From JABDGM01 sp963738665 (GTDB lineage Bacteria; Planctomycetota; Planctomycetia; Pirellulales; Lacipirellulaceae): a stretch of 64,000 nt of DNA. The position numbers were made by a program, and so were the translations under genes. Shown in pieces: positions 63,557-64,000 of this stretch; the stretch's first letter is position 1; each line of letters begins with the position of its first letter. The notes under the pieces are model-generated. The model made no database searches. It saw nothing but the letters and a program-made list of their open reading frames with translations, and was not told where the DNA came from. The DNA is taken from assembly GCA_963738665.1 (NCBI GenBank), contig CAVTXL010000004.1:207032-271031 (forward strand), given 5' to 3'.

Positions 63557-64000
63557 GACCACGAGACCTTGCAAGAAGCGGGCCGCGGGCGATCCCCGTG
63601 CGCGAACCCGCCCACCCACACCCCCCCCCTCGAATTTTCGCCAGAAAATCTGCAACTTGAGGCAAACGGTCATTGGGGGGCCGTCGCCAAAAAAAACTCG
63701 ATACCCCCCCGTGCCGCAATGAGCTTTTGCCGCGTTTTCCCGCACAAACCGCTCGACAAACTAATGCGTTTACTCCAGTCGCACGGTCCAGCGAGCCGCG
63801 GCAAGATTAAATGCATTTGATTGGCTGAACAATGGCGGTGCGGCTGACGTGAGAACGGCACCTATATTGTGCGATCATGTTACCCAAATTGTTACCAAAC
63901 CCGCGCCCGATCCGCCTTTCGCGGACCGGGGCGGGTTTGTTTTCTCCGCGTTTCACAGCTAGTCACAGGGTGTTCAACTGCTGAACAAGTGACCATGCCC
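63557..64000. other. Right-end region of the visible element with paired TGTTACC sites
   Basis: No convincing gene. TGTTACC occurs at 63878-63884 and 63890-63896 with the same 12-bp spacing as at 55173-55191. A GC-rich imperfect stem (63901-63935) followed by TTTGTTTTCT may be a plus-strand terminator. A C run (CACACCCCCCCCTC near 63620) stands out. No repeat of the tRNA-Pro 3' end was found, so the attachment site is likely beyond 64000. Confidence 0.5.

Larger units (their letters stand above)
55030..64000. mobile_element. Capsid-bearing satellite-like integrated element at tRNA-Pro
   Basis: From the tRNA to the window end nearly all genes run on the minus strand toward the integrase. In order from the tRNA: integrase, AlpA/excisionase-like protein, small protein, SSB-like protein, P-loop replication ATPase, three small genes, HTH proteins, cold-shock-domain protein, HK97-type capsid, a second AlpA-like protein and a zinc-ribbon protein. 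No portal, terminase, protease or tail gene is seen. Paired TGTTACC sites occur near both ends (55173-55191 and 63878-63896). The right attachment site is not in the window, so the full extent is unknown. Confidence 0.85.

Overview
The window looks like a chromosomal contig of a GC-rich planctomycete, most likely of the Pirellulales group (inference). The signs are a flagellar cluster of planctomycete type, zinc-ribbon and PQQ-propeller proteins, a GH97 enzyme, a prepilin-type protein with the FTLVEMLIA motif, an FHA-GAF-SpoIIE phosphatase and an ABC transporter carrying a DUF1854 domain. Gene order changes strand often and many intergenic gaps hold short repeats.

Layout. 1-9.4 kb, minus strand: fliG (partial), fliF, fliE, flgC and flgB, then an NtrC-type sigma-54 activator with its histidine kinase, a FlgN-like chaperone and a large TPR membrane protein. 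9.6-11.6 kb: an alpha/beta-hydrolase-fold protein without its catalytic residues, and malate dehydrogenase. 12-17.7 kb, plus strand: flhA, flhF, flhG, a small membrane protein and fliA (sigma-28). Together these cover the flagellar basal body, export gate, pole/number control and two tiers of regulation (sigma-54 and sigma-28). 17.8-35 kb: TerC, a prepilin-like protein, argG, an ABC-2 permease, an aspartate-carbamoyltransferase-type enzyme, small secreted or membrane proteins, an esterase, a squalene-cyclase-fold protein and the DUF1854 ABC exporter. 35.1-37 kb: a GxxExxY nuclease-fold gene split by an IS256-type element with a clean 8-bp target duplication. 37.8-49 kb: aconitase, serC-serA, a BON protein, the PP2C-type phosphatase, tRNA-Gln, a GH97 enzyme and a leucine-rich protein. 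49-54.7 kb: a MocA-like nucleotidyltransferase, a P-loop NTPase with pentapeptide repeats, an outer-membrane-type barrel and a PQQ-propeller protein.

From tRNA-Pro (55.03 kb) to the window end lies an integrated element. Its genes nearly all point toward the integrase at the tRNA. They encode a tyrosine integrase, two AlpA/excisionase-like proteins, an SSB-like protein with an acidic-aromatic tail, a primase/helicase-type ATPase, HTH proteins, a cold-shock-domain protein, an HK97-fold major capsid protein and a zinc-ribbon protein. No portal, terminase or tail gene is visible. Matching paired TGTTACC sites lie near both ends of the visible element, so the right end may be just past the window. 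This capsid-bearing, satellite-like element is the most interesting gene system here.

Two features cut across the window. First, many conserved genes are split by single-base frame changes (flgC, ntrC-like gene, kinase, flhG, fliA, prepilin gene, argG, ABC-2 permease, pentapeptide NTPase, integrase, ATPase, capsid and others), yet conserved protein sequence carries on intact in the next frame. This points to indel errors in the assembly more than to gene decay. I annotate such genes over their full span. Second, many intergenic gaps hold degenerate repeats with a strict 7-bp period and different unit sequences, often as two inverted arms. Two families of dispersed short palindromes are also present.
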